The position numbers and the translations under genes are program-made. From the NCBI GenBank assembly GCA_041395105.1, contig JAWLBB010000001.1, forward strand, positions 744,001 to 808,000: a DNA stretch of 64,000 nt, read 5' to 3'. Numbering within the stretch: position 1 is the first letter of the stretch; every line of letters begins with the position of its first letter. The DNA comes from Opitutaceae bacterium. Lineage in GTDB: Bacteria; Verrucomicrobiota; Verrucomicrobiia; Opitutales; Opitutaceae. The notes under the pieces were generated by a model. That model was not told the DNA's origin and made no database searches. It saw only the letters and a program-made list of their open reading frames with translations. Shown here piece by piece: positions 16,302 to 24,814 of this stretch.

Positions 16302-19073
16302 ATGCCATCACCCCTCTCTGATCGCCAGAACCTTACCCGTCGTGATTTCGTGAAAGCCGCCGCCCTCACTGCCGCCGCCCTGCCATTTGCCACCTCTGCA
16401 CGATCGGCCGGGGAAGCCCGGGATGGCGCCAAATCCCCGGTCGGAAGCCCGGCCCCGGTCCGCTGGCTGGATGGTTCATTTCCGGCGGCCCTGACGGGAG
16501 CCACTTGGGGCATGCCCTGGCCTCGGGGACAGCATGGACCGGACGCAACCTTCGCCTTGAGGTCGAGCGAGGGCGAGAGTGTGCCGGTTCAGAGCTGGCC
16601 CACGGCTTTCTGGCCCGATGGATCGCTGAAATGGACGGCCCACGCGATTCCGGCCGAGGTTGCCGCATCGGACCGCTACGAGATGGGGACCGGAGTCCCG
16701 GCGGTTCCGGCCCGACCCCTGACCGCGGTTGAATCGGCCGACGAGATCCGGATCAACACAGGCGTCATCGATGCACGGATCGCGAAGCAGGGTGACGTGA
16801 TCATTTCCGAAATCAGCCGGGACGGGGTTGTCATCGGCCGGAACGGGCGTCTGGTCTGCCTGCTGCAGGATCGCAGTGAGCCCGGGGTGACGCGCGAGCA
16901 GGCCTTTGCCGGTCGGATCGAGGCGGTGACCCTGGAGCAGGATGGTCCGATTCGGGCGGTGGTCCGGATCGAAGGGCGGCACGCCAAGGCAGACCGGGCA
17001 TGGCTTCCCTTTGTGGTGCGGCTGTATTTTTACGCCGGTGGCGAATCTGTCCGCGTGATGCACACGATTATTTTCGATGGCGACCAGAACAGCGATTTCA
17101 TTACCGGACTGGGCCTTCGCTTCACCGTTCCCCTGGCCGCCGATCTGCACGATCGGCATGTGCGTTTTACCGGGCAGGAAGACGGTTTGTTCGGCGAGGC
17201 GATCCGGGGAATCACGGGGTTGCGACGGGATCCGGGCGAAGCAATCCGGCAGGCGCAGGTGGCGGGCCGGGCCACGCCGCCGTTGGAGGAATGGGATCAG
17301 CGGGTGGCCACCCGGATGTCCTATATCCCGGCCTACGATGACTGGACGCTGGTCCAGCCCAACGCGGACGGTTTCCAGATTCGAAAACGAACCAAAGAAG
17401 GTTATACCTGGTTGACCCCGGCTCAGGGGCAGCGGGCCGGGGGATTCGGCTATCTGGGGACGCCGGGGGGTGGCCTTGGTTTCGGGATCCGCAACTTCTG
17501 GCAGAGCTATCCCGCCCAGTTTGACATCCGTGGAGCGACGAGGGAGGCGGCCGAGGTCACTCTGTGGCTCTGGGCTCCGGATGCCCCGGCCATGGATCTT
17601 CGCTCCTACCATGATGGTCTGGGTCAGGATACCTACGAGAAGCAGTACAATGGCGGCCTGGAAATAACCTACGAAGATTACGAACCGGGTTTTGATACGC
17701 CGGAAGGGGTGGCCCGGACCAGTGAGATGCAGGTCTGGGTGCTGTCCGCGACTCCCTCGCGCGAACGCCTGGTCGAACTGGGCGCGACTCTGAGGGCCCC
17801 GCCGATCGTCACGACCACTCCGGAATACCTTCAGGCCTGCGGCGTGTTCGGGAATATCTGGTGCCCGGTCGACCGGTCCACGCCTGCCAGGGCCGCGATC
17901 GAGGATCGGTTGGACTCCAATTTCGAATACTACCGCGACCAGCAGGAACAGCGGCGCTGGTATGGCTTCTGGAACTACGGTGATGTCATGCACACCTACG
18001 ACAGCGACCGGCACGAATGGCGTTACGATGTCGGAGGGTTTGCCTGGGACAATTCCGAGCTTTCGACGGACATCTGGCTTTGGCTGCATTTTCTGCGCAG
18101 CGGCCGGGCCGACGTCTTCCGTTTCGCCGAGGCCATGACCCGGCATACCGGGGAGGTCGATGTGCATCATCGCGGCCGATTCGCGCCGCTCGGCTCGCGG
18201 CACAATGTCCTGCATTGGGGGTGCAGCGCAAAGCAGTTGCGGATCAGCACGGCAATCAACCGGCGTTACTATTATTTCCTGACGGGAGATGAACGCTTCG
18301 GTGATCTCATGCGGGCGCAGGTCGAAGCGGGTCACGCCCTTCTGCGAGTTCCGCCGGGACGGAAGCTGGCGTCGGCAGTCACGGCAGGCGACCTGGACCG
18401 GGGGGAGACAACCGGCGCCGAACAGGTCGGATTGAGCTTCGGCACGGATTGGGGCTCGCTGGCCGGCGCGTGGCTGACGGAGTGGGAACGGACCGGAAGT
18501 GCGTTGATGCGCGATCGACTGGAGGCGGGCATGCGGACGATCGGCGCCCAGCCCAAGGGATTCTTCAGCGTGGGCGTGACGATGAATCTCAATACGGGTG
18601 CCTTCGCGATCACGGACAGCCAGGAAGTGGGACTGTCTCACCTCAACGCGGTATTTGGTCTGGTCGAAGTGTGCGCCGAGCTCAACCAGTTGCTCGACGT
18701 GCCGGAGTTTCGTCGGGCCTGGCTGGATTATTGCGAACTCTACAGCGCCGCTCCGGAGGAGCAGGAACGTCGGCTCGGGGTGGAGCTCAGGGGTAATGGC
18801 TTGCGGCAGGGTCACTCGAGACTGACAGCCTACGCCGCGGCGGCTTCCGGAGATCCGGAGTTGGCGGGTCGCGCCTGGGAGGAGTTCCTTGACCGGGGCC
18901 GCAGGATACCTTCGACGGAGCCTCTGCCCAGGATCCGCATCTCGGGACCGCAGGTTCTCCGACCGGTGGAGGAGGCCCGCTGGGTGTCCACCAATGACAC
19001 CGCCCAATGGGGTCTGGCCGCTATCGAATGTCTTGCCCTGATCGGGGAGAATCTCGAGAGTTCGATTCACTGA
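16302..19073 (+). CDS. Tat-exported exo-rhamnogalacturonan lyase-like protein (PL26/YetA-like)
   Basis: 923 aa. The start at 16302 gives a twin-arginine signal (LTRRDFVKAAALTAAALPFA, about residues 10-29), so the folded enzyme is exported by Tat. The first beta-rich domain opens with VRWLDGSFPAALTGATWGM and SVPVQSWPTAFWPDGSLKW, which I recognise as the PcRGLX/YetA-like N-terminal domain. The later TSEMQVWVLSATPSRERLVE and an alpha-helical toroid (GFAWDNSELSTDIWLWLHFL) fit the remaining domains. PL26 enzymes cleave rhamnogalacturonan I from one end by beta-elimination. B. subtilis YetA belongs to the same group. It lies in an operon with the symporter and oxidoreductase upstream (10-nt gap) and an NCS1 permease downstream (28-nt gap). 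Activity is inferred from family similarity and context. Confidence 0.8.
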   Translation: MPSPLSDRQNLTRRDFVKAAALTAAALPFATSARSAGEARDGAKSPVGSPAPVRWLDGSFPAALTGATWGMPWPRGQHGPDATFALRSSEGESVPVQSWPTAFWPDGSLKWTAHAIPAEVAASDRYEMGTGVPAVPARPLTAVESADEIRINTGVIDARIAKQGDVIISEISRDGVVIGRNGRLVCLLQDRSEPGVTREQAFAGRIEAVTLEQDGPIRAVVRIEGRHAKADRAWLPFVVRLYFYAGGESVRVMHTIIFDGDQNSDFITGLGLRFTVPLAADLHDRHVRFTGQEDGLFGEAIRGITGLRRDPGEAIRQAQVAGRATPPLEEWDQRVATRMSYIPAYDDWTLVQPNADGFQIRKRTKEGYTWLTPAQGQRAGGFGYLGTPGGGLGFGIRNFWQSYPAQFDIRGATREAAEVTLWLWAPDAPAMDLRSYHDGLGQDTYEKQYNGGLEITYEDYEPGFDTPEGVARTSEMQVWVLSATPSRERLVELGATLRAPPIVTTTPEYLQACGVFGNIWCPVDRSTPARAAIEDRLDSNFEYYRDQQEQRRWYGFWNYGDVMHTYDSDRHEWRYDVGGFAWDNSELSTDIWLWLHFLRSGRADVFRFAEAMTRHTGEVDVHHRGRFAPLGSRHNVLHWGCSAKQLRISTAINRRYYYFLTGDERFGDLMRAQVEAGHALLRVPPGRKLASAVTAGDLDRGETTGAEQVGLSFGTDWGSLAGAWLTEWERTGSALMRDRLEAGMRTIGAQPKGFFSVGVTMNLNTGAFAITDSQEVGLSHLNAVFGLVEVCAELNQLLDVPEFRRAWLDYCELYSAAPEEQERRLGVELRGNGLRQGHSRLTAYAAAASGDPELAGRAWEEFLDRGRRIPSTEPLPRIRISGPQVLRPVEEARWVSTNDTAQWGLAAIECLALIGENLESSIH

Positions 19074-19101
19074 CCCGGCACAGGCGTCTGTACCCTGACC
19101 C

Positions 19102-20538
19102 ATGGCTGAACAACCCCAGGACACTGCGGACCTGCAGGTGAGCGAGTATGAGCGCGAGCCGGTGCCGGCGAGCGGCTGGCTGGGCTTCAAGAGTTTCATC
19201 GGCCAGTATGCGGGCGAGCATACGGCGGGAACCGAATTGATGCTGGGGCCGCTCTTTGTGGCGGCGGGGGTGAGCGCCTTCGACCTGGTGTTCGGATTGC
19301 TGCTGGGCAACCTGCTGGCCGTGTTGAGCTGGACCCTGATCACGGCACCAATCGCGACCCGGGCAAGACTGACGCTCTATTACCAATTGGAGAAAATCTG
19401 CGGGCGAAAACTGGTGGTCGTCTACAATCTGGCCAATGGGATCATGTTCTGCTTCCTCGCGGGTTCGATGGTCACCGTTTCCGCGACGGCGGTGGGGGTC
19501 TGGTTCCATTTCCCGATGCCGGGCCTGAATGACCTGTATCCAAACAGTGTCGGCTGGGTTGTCGCAGTGCTGTGCGTCGGGACAGTCATTGCAGTGATCG
19601 CCGCCTACGGCTACGCTTGGGTGGCGCGGATTGCCAACTATGCGGCCCCGTGGATGGTCCTGGTCTTCATTGGATTCGGACTGATCGGACTCAAGGAATT
19701 TCTGACCGAGACAAACACGCAGATCCATTCGATCGGGGATTTCATCCAGCTCTTCCAATCCTCCATCTGGAAAGGCGGTGACCCGTTGCCGGGCCAGGTG
19801 AAGTTCACGTTTCTGCACGTGATGTTCTTCGCCTGGTTCTGCAATATGGCGATGCACATCGGGATGTCCGATCTTTCGGTTTTTCGCTACGCGAAGAAAT
19901 CCTGGTATGGAATCGCGACCGCCTCGGGCATGTATCTCGGCCATTTCCTGGCCTGGATGGCGGCTTCGATTCTCTTTGCGCTGCAATTGCACCGGAATCC
20001 GGCCGATACCTCGGTCCTGCCGGGACCCTTGGCCTATGGAGCCGCGGGGGTGGCGGGATTGATCTGTGTGATCGTCGCCGGCTGGACAACAGCCAACCCG
20101 ACCATCTACCGTGCCGGTCTGGCCTTTCAAGCCATCGTGCCGAAGATTTCCCGGTTCAAGGTGACGTTCGCGACCGGGATGCTGGCGGCGGTTGCCGGAC
20201 TCTTTCCGGCCATTGCGATGAAGCTCCTGGGGTTTGTGGCTCTTTACGGTTTGATCCTCATGCCGATGGGCGCGGTGGTCTTCGTGGATTTCTGGATGGC
20301 GCGACGATTCGGCTTCCGACCGTTCTATGCCGAAGCCAACGGAGTGGGCATCAACTGGGCGGCGGCCGCTGCCTGGCTGGTCACCCTCGGGGTTTGCCTC
20401 TGGCTGGTTCAGGCGGGATACACCCAGATCTATTTTGTCAGCCTGCCCGGCTGGTTCATTGCGGCTGTCCTCTACATTGTGATGAGCCGACTGTTACAGA
20501 AATCTCCGCAGACCGGTGGAGCGACGGTCTCCCGTTGA
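19102..20538 (+). CDS. NCS1-type (purine-cytosine permease-like) transporter
   Basis: 478 aa with about 12 membrane helices. The N-terminal segment AGEHTAGTELMLGPLFVAAG and the following GLLLGNLLAVLSWTLITAPI match the start of NCS1 permeases (PF02133). The C-terminus (LPGWFIAAVLYIVMSRLLQK) is the last helix. NCS1 proteins normally move nucleobases, hydantoins or thiamine. Relatives in Verrucomicrobiota and Planctomycetota often sit in polysaccharide loci and are uncharacterised. Directly downstream of an exo-lyase gene, it may import a lyase product instead of a nucleobase. A 58-aa membrane protein follows almost immediately (ATG at 20540). Confidence 0.82.
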   Translation: MAEQPQDTADLQVSEYEREPVPASGWLGFKSFIGQYAGEHTAGTELMLGPLFVAAGVSAFDLVFGLLLGNLLAVLSWTLITAPIATRARLTLYYQLEKICGRKLVVVYNLANGIMFCFLAGSMVTVSATAVGVWFHFPMPGLNDLYPNSVGWVVAVLCVGTVIAVIAAYGYAWVARIANYAAPWMVLVFIGFGLIGLKEFLTETNTQIHSIGDFIQLFQSSIWKGGDPLPGQVKFTFLHVMFFAWFCNMAMHIGMSDLSVFRYAKKSWYGIATASGMYLGHFLAWMAASILFALQLHRNPADTSVLPGPLAYGAAGVAGLICVIVAGWTTANPTIYRAGLAFQAIVPKISRFKVTFATGMLAAVAGLFPAIAMKLLGFVALYGLILMPMGAVVFVDFWMARRFGFRPFYAEANGVGINWAAAAAWLVTLGVCLWLVQAGYTQIYFVSLPGWFIAAVLYIVMSRLLQKSPQTGGATVSR

Positions 20539-20539
20539 T

Positions 20540-20716
20540 ATGAGACGAATCCTGCAGATTGCCTCGGTTATCGCGCTGGCGGGGACCATTATCCCCGCAG
20601 CCGTCTACCTCGGCGGCGGTCTCGAATTGCCCGTGGTGAAAGGGTGGATGCTTGCGTCGACTGTTCTCTGGTTTGCCACCGTCCCGTTCTGGATGGGCCG
20701 CGAACCCGGCAATTAG
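20540..20716 (+). CDS. 58-aa membrane protein paired with the NCS1 permease
   Basis: The ATG at 20540 starts one base after the permease stop. The 58-residue product has two hydrophobic helices (IASVIALAGTIIPAAVYLGG and GWMLASTVLWFATVPFWMG) and a short polar tail. The tight coupling suggests a small accessory subunit of the transporter, comparable in principle to the small partners of SSS and TRAP systems. This is inference only, as I know of no characterised homologue. Its stop overlaps the stop of the convergent LacI gene by a few bases. Confidence 0.7.
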   Translation: MRRILQIASVIALAGTIIPAAVYLGGGLELPVVKGWMLASTVLWFATVPFWMGREPGN

Positions 20717-21786
20717 CCGGATTTCCGGGTCCTTCGACCGCGTGCGCATTTGACGGGTTCGACCGATCGGACGGTGGGCCCGTCCACCCACTCCGGGGGA
20801 ATCATGGTGATGGAGGGAATCCTCGGGGGGCCGTACTCGTTGTGGAAGAGTTGGGCGGTCAGTAGCTCGATGGCCCTCGAGCCGATCAGACGCGGATGAA
20901 AATCCAGACCCGCACAGGGCACCAGGTTGACGTTCAGATTGAGGGCACAAAAGCCGTGGGTCTCGGGAACGGAGGCGCCGCAGCGTTCCATCCAGGGAAT
21001 GACCGAGGCGCTGTGACAGATGACGACATCGGGTTTTTCTTCTTTGAACCAACGGGTGAACGAGGTGGGATCAATGCCTTCAGAGATCAGGGGTGGAACG
21101 CTGACCGAGCCCGAATGGTGCTCTTCGCAGACCCGGAAGGCGGCTTCCCATCGGTAAAGCAAGCGTTCGTCGTGTTTGCCATCCATGACCAAGCCGAGGC
21201 GGCGGTATCCGAGGGATCTCAGTCGCGGAATCAGATTCATCATGGCCAGGTAGTGGTCCGCGCACACAGCGTGAAGCGCGGGCTCCTTCATGACATAGTC
21301 GGTGTAAACGGCGGCGAAATGGCTCAGATCAATTCCCTTCAGGTCGGGCAATTCCCTGACGGGAAGCAGGAGCAGTCCGCGTATCCCCCTTGATCTCAGG
21401 ATGGTGTCGAGTCGCGAGAGTGAGATCTCGCCTCTCCGCAGATCAAAGAGGTCCGCCTTGAACCCGAGTTCTTCGGCCCGTTCACGGGCTCCGGTCGCCA
21501 ATTCCCGATGGTAACGTTCCGATGATTCCGGCCTTCCTTCGGGGCCATCAAGATCGACGATGGCGAGCATCCCCCGGAAGGTGCTCATGCGTGCCCGGCG
21601 CATTTCCGACATCATGGCACCGGCCAAGGGGTTGCGGTGATAGCCGATGGCCTCGGCCTCGGCCAGGATCCGCTGACGGGTGGCGGGCTTTACCCGGGGA
21701 CTGTCACGGAGAGCTTCCGACACAGTGGTATGGGAGATCCCGAGCTTCTTTGCGATCTGTCGCAATGAGGGGGTACAATCGGACAT
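20713..21786 (-). CDS. LacI-family transcriptional regulator
   Basis: 357 aa. The N-terminal helix-turn-helix (SLRQIAKKLGISHTTVSEAL, residues 7-26) and hinge helix region (NPLAGAMMSEMRRARM) are typical of LacI/GalR. Residues 65-345 form a periplasmic-binding-protein-like sensor domain (LAIVDLDGPEG, GLLLLPVRELPDL, RRLGLVMDGKHDERLLYRWE). The family usually represses, with release by a sugar. It is divergent from the GH106 gene at 21893 and 3'-overlaps the NCS1 partner gene, so it sits centrally in the RG-I locus and probably controls both flanks. The TTTACGGTAAGATTTT stretch in the divergent region is a candidate site. Confidence 0.92.
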   Translation of the reverse strand: MSDCTPSLRQIAKKLGISHTTVSEALRDSPRVKPATRQRILAEAEAIGYHRNPLAGAMMSEMRRARMSTFRGMLAIVDLDGPEGRPESSERYHRELATGARERAEELGFKADLFDLRRGEISLSRLDTILRSRGIRGLLLLPVRELPDLKGIDLSHFAAVYTDYVMKEPALHAVCADHYLAMMNLIPRLRSLGYRRLGLVMDGKHDERLLYRWEAAFRVCEEHHSGSVSVPPLISEGIDPTSFTRWFKEEKPDVVICHSASVIPWMERCGASVPETHGFCALNLNVNLVPCAGLDFHPRLIGSRAIELLTAQLFHNEYGPPRIPSITMIPPEWVDGPTVRSVEPVKCARGRRTRKSG

Positions 21787-21797
21787 GCTGGGGTGGG

Positions 21798-21812
21798 TTT
21801 ACGGTAAGATTT
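21798..21812. promoter_or_regulatory. Candidate operator/promoter TTTACGGTAAGATTT in the lacI-GH106 divergent region
   Basis: TTACGGTAA is an odd-centred inverted repeat, and the following TAAGAT resembles a -10 box. The stretch matches the exactly repeated sequence at 30893 and 38391 (TGACGGTATGATTT) at 12 of 14 positions. It may be the LacI binding site or a shared promoter type. The evidence is weak but recurrent. Confidence 0.35.
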
Positions 21813-21892
21813 TGCCCGGGTGGCCTCCACGGGCAAGGCATTTCAGCGTTGCGTATCCATCGGACCCCAAGGAACCTCCAACCGGTTTGCTG

Positions 21893-24796
21893 ATGAGCTT
21901 TCTTCCGCTCCTGGAATCGTCTCTCCTGCGTTCCACCATCCCCATGCTTCTCCTGGCGGCGGTCCACCCGGGCACACGTGCCGCCGATCTGGAGTGGCCG
22001 GAGATCACGGCGGAGACGAAACCCTGGTCGCGGTGGTGGTGGTTGGGCAACATCGGCCGGCCGGAGGATTTTTCTTCGGAAATGGAGAAGTATGCCGCGG
22101 TCGGGTTGGGTGGGTTGGAGATCACGCCGATTTATGGGGTGCGCGGTTACGAGTCCCGTTTTGTCCCTTACCTTTCGGCGGACTGGATGAAGCAGTTGGG
22201 GCATGTGCTGGAGGAAGGAAAGCGGCTTGATCTCGGGATTGATATGGCGACCGGAACCGGCTGGCCCTTCGGTGGCCCCTGGATCGGACCGGACACAGCC
22301 GGCCGTTACCTGGTCCATCGGGTTTATCCGGTGGGCGGTTCGGGCCGACTGGAAGAACCGGTCGTCTTTGAGCAGGAACCCGTGCTTCGGTTTGCCGGCC
22401 CTCTCAGGGTGGTCCTCAGCGAATTGCGGGATCCGGTTTCCTCGAATGACAATCTGCAGGCCCTTGCCCTCGACCAGGTGCGGTTCCCCAGGAGGATTCC
22501 GCTCGTTGCCTTGATCGGATTTTCATCCGGTCGTGATCCGATTGATCTGACCGGACGGGTGGATCCGGACGGTCGACTCGATTGGGAGGCCCCACCCGCA
22601 TCCGAGGGGTGGACTCTCCATGCCCTGTTCCAGGGGTGGCACGGCAAGCAGGTGGAGAGAGCCGGTCCCGGGGGAGAAGGTGACGTGGTCGATCACTTTT
22701 CGGGAGATGCGCTGAAGAGCTATCTTGGACATTTCGATCAGGCGTTTGCCGGGCGTCCACTCGATGGCCTGAGGGCGTTTTTCAACGATTCCTATGAAGT
22801 GGATGATGCCGACGGAGAGGCGGATTTCACGCCATCTTTTCTGGAAGCGTTTGAGATGCGCCGTGGTTACGACCTGAGGTGGCACCTGCCTGCACTTTCG
22901 GGCGGGGGGGATGGCGATGAGGCGGCACGAGTGTTGAGCGACTATCGGGAGACGATTTCGGATCTGCTGCTCGAGGAATTCACCCGGACCTGGGGTGGCT
23001 GGGCAAGGGCCATGGGGAAGATCATTCGCAATCAGGCTCATGGCTCACCCGGAAATCTGCTCGATCTCTATGCGGCCAGCGACATCCCGGAGCAGGAGGG
23101 CAGTGATGTGCTCTCGATCAAAATGGCGTCGTCGGCCGCGCATGTCACGGGCAAGCGTCTGGCTTCAGCCGAGGCGGCGACCTGGATCAATGAGCATTTT
23201 TCCGGTACACTCGGCGAGGTGAAGGAAGCGGTGGATCAGTTCTTCCTCGGTGGCATCAATCACATCGTTTATCATGGCACGGCCTTTTCACCGCCGGACG
23301 AACCCTGGCCGGGATTTCATTTCTACGCGTCGATCGAGCTCAATCCCTCGAATCCGATCTGGCGTGATTTTCCGGTCCTCAACCGCTACGTCGCACGGGT
23401 GCAGTCGTTTCTGCAGACCGGGCGGCCGGACGAGGACGTGCTTCTCTATTACCCGATCCACGATCGCTGGGCCCAGGTTGGGGATGGAACGCTGCCCCAT
23501 TTTCATGGGCGCGAGAACGAGGGAATGACGCAATGGCGCGAGGTTTCGGGCCGGCTCCATCAGGCGGGCCTGGGGTTTGACTTCGTTTCCGATCGCCAAC
23601 TCGGAGGGGTGACCCTTGCCGACGGACTCCTGCGAACCGAAGGCGGAGCGGACTACCGGGCAATCGTTCTGCCTGAAACCCGGCTGATGCCCCTGGAGAC
23701 CCTGCAAAGGGTTCTGGGTCTGGTGGCTCAGGGTGCGACGGCCGTCGTGCAGGGATCGTTGCCGGTGGATGTTCCGGGTTGGTCCCGCCTGGAGGAGCGG
23801 CGGGCCGCGTTCGAGGCCCTCGTCGGAAACCTCAAACAGAACGGATCCATCGCCGATGGGGTTGAGATCCTGCCCTGGGGCAGGGGACGTCTGCTCATCG
23901 GGGATGATCCCGTGGCCATGCTGGAAGCCGCAGGGGTGAGGCGCGAAACCTTGGTCGACGTGGGGTTTTCAATGATACGTCGCCGGACTGAGGCGGGGCA
24001 TGATTTGTTTCTCGTCAATCGGAGCGTCGAAACGCTCGACGGCTGGTTCCCGCTTGCCGACGCGTTTCACGATGCGGCCCTCTACGATCCGATGAGCGGA
24101 ATGTCCGGGCGTGGGGCCACCCGGACCGGACGGGATATGAAGGGGGAAATCTTCCTGCAGGTGCCGCCCGGTGCCTCGATCATCATTCGGACGAGTGACC
24201 GGGCGATTGAAGGACCGGCGTTTCCATATTGGCGGAAAGGCGGGGAGGGCGTGGCGATCGGCGGGGAATGGTCGATCGATTTTGTGGCCGGTGGCCCGGA
24301 TCTGCCCGAGTCGGTCGTCCTGCAGGAGCCCGGATTCTGGACGGAACGGGGCTGGGAACGGGCGGCAGTCTTCTCCGGAACCGCCGTCTACCGGACAGGA
24401 TTCGTCCGGCCGGAGAATCCGGCGGACGGATGGATGCTCAATCTACCGGAAGTGGCCGATTCCTGCCGGGTTCGGCTGAACGGCCGCGAAATCGCCGCCT
24501 TGATTCATCCGCCCTGGCGGGTGATCCTGACGGCGGATGAATTGCTGGAGAGTAACGATCTCGAAATCGAAGTCACCAATCTGGCTGCCAATCGGATTGC
24601 CGACCTCGATCGACGGAGTGTGCTCTGGAAGAGATTCTACAATGTCAATATGCCCGCGCGCTTCAGGGAGAACCGCGGCCCGGACGGACTCTTCACCGCG
24701 GCCGCCTGGCCGGTCCGGCCATCGGGCCTGGCCGGCCCGGTCACCCTGACGCCGATGGAGGCCCTGAAATCCCTCGAACCAATGCCTACCCGTTGA
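21893..24796 (+). CDS. GH106-like glycoside hydrolase, probable alpha-L-rhamnosidase
   Basis: 967 aa from the ATG at 21893. This start yields a signal peptide (LLRSTIPMLLLAAVHPGTRA, residues 11-30); the longer frame upstream looks non-coding and overlaps the lacI control region. The mature N-terminus ETKPWSRWWWLGNIG (WWW at 48-50) and VGLGGLEITPIYGVRGYE match the GH106 opening. RAFFNDSYEVD and LLEEFTRTWGGW follow in the barrel. A C-terminal jelly-roll (RVRLNGREIAALIHPPWRVI) resembles the galactose-binding-like end domain. GH106 enzymes remove terminal alpha-L-rhamnose, which fits RG-I. The gene is divergent from lacI and 18 nt upstream of GH39. Confidence 0.82.
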   Translation: MSFLPLLESSLLRSTIPMLLLAAVHPGTRAADLEWPEITAETKPWSRWWWLGNIGRPEDFSSEMEKYAAVGLGGLEITPIYGVRGYESRFVPYLSADWMKQLGHVLEEGKRLDLGIDMATGTGWPFGGPWIGPDTAGRYLVHRVYPVGGSGRLEEPVVFEQEPVLRFAGPLRVVLSELRDPVSSNDNLQALALDQVRFPRRIPLVALIGFSSGRDPIDLTGRVDPDGRLDWEAPPASEGWTLHALFQGWHGKQVERAGPGGEGDVVDHFSGDALKSYLGHFDQAFAGRPLDGLRAFFNDSYEVDDADGEADFTPSFLEAFEMRRGYDLRWHLPALSGGGDGDEAARVLSDYRETISDLLLEEFTRTWGGWARAMGKIIRNQAHGSPGNLLDLYAASDIPEQEGSDVLSIKMASSAAHVTGKRLASAEAATWINEHFSGTLGEVKEAVDQFFLGGINHIVYHGTAFSPPDEPWPGFHFYASIELNPSNPIWRDFPVLNRYVARVQSFLQTGRPDEDVLLYYPIHDRWAQVGDGTLPHFHGRENEGMTQWREVSGRLHQAGLGFDFVSDRQLGGVTLADGLLRTEGGADYRAIVLPETRLMPLETLQRVLGLVAQGATAVVQGSLPVDVPGWSRLEERRAAFEALVGNLKQNGSIADGVEILPWGRGRLLIGDDPVAMLEAAGVRRETLVDVGFSMIRRRTEAGHDLFLVNRSVETLDGWFPLADAFHDAALYDPMSGMSGRGATRTGRDMKGEIFLQVPPGASIIIRTSDRAIEGPAFPYWRKGGEGVAIGGEWSIDFVAGGPDLPESVVLQEPGFWTERGWERAAVFSGTAVYRTGFVRPENPADGWMLNLPEVADSCRVRLNGREIAALIHPPWRVILTADELLESNDLEIEVTNLAANRIADLDRRSVLWKRFYNVNMPARFRENRGPDGLFTAAAWPVRPSGLAGPVTLTPMEALKSLEPMPTR

Positions 24797-24814
24797 AATC
24801 CCATCTCCCAGACC

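Noticed and set aside
16476..19343. 955-codon open frame on the minus strand opposite the PL26 gene
   Set aside because: High-GC mirror frame. The product is rich in Arg/Gly/Pro with no domain, and the plus strand has a Tat signal and clear family motifs.
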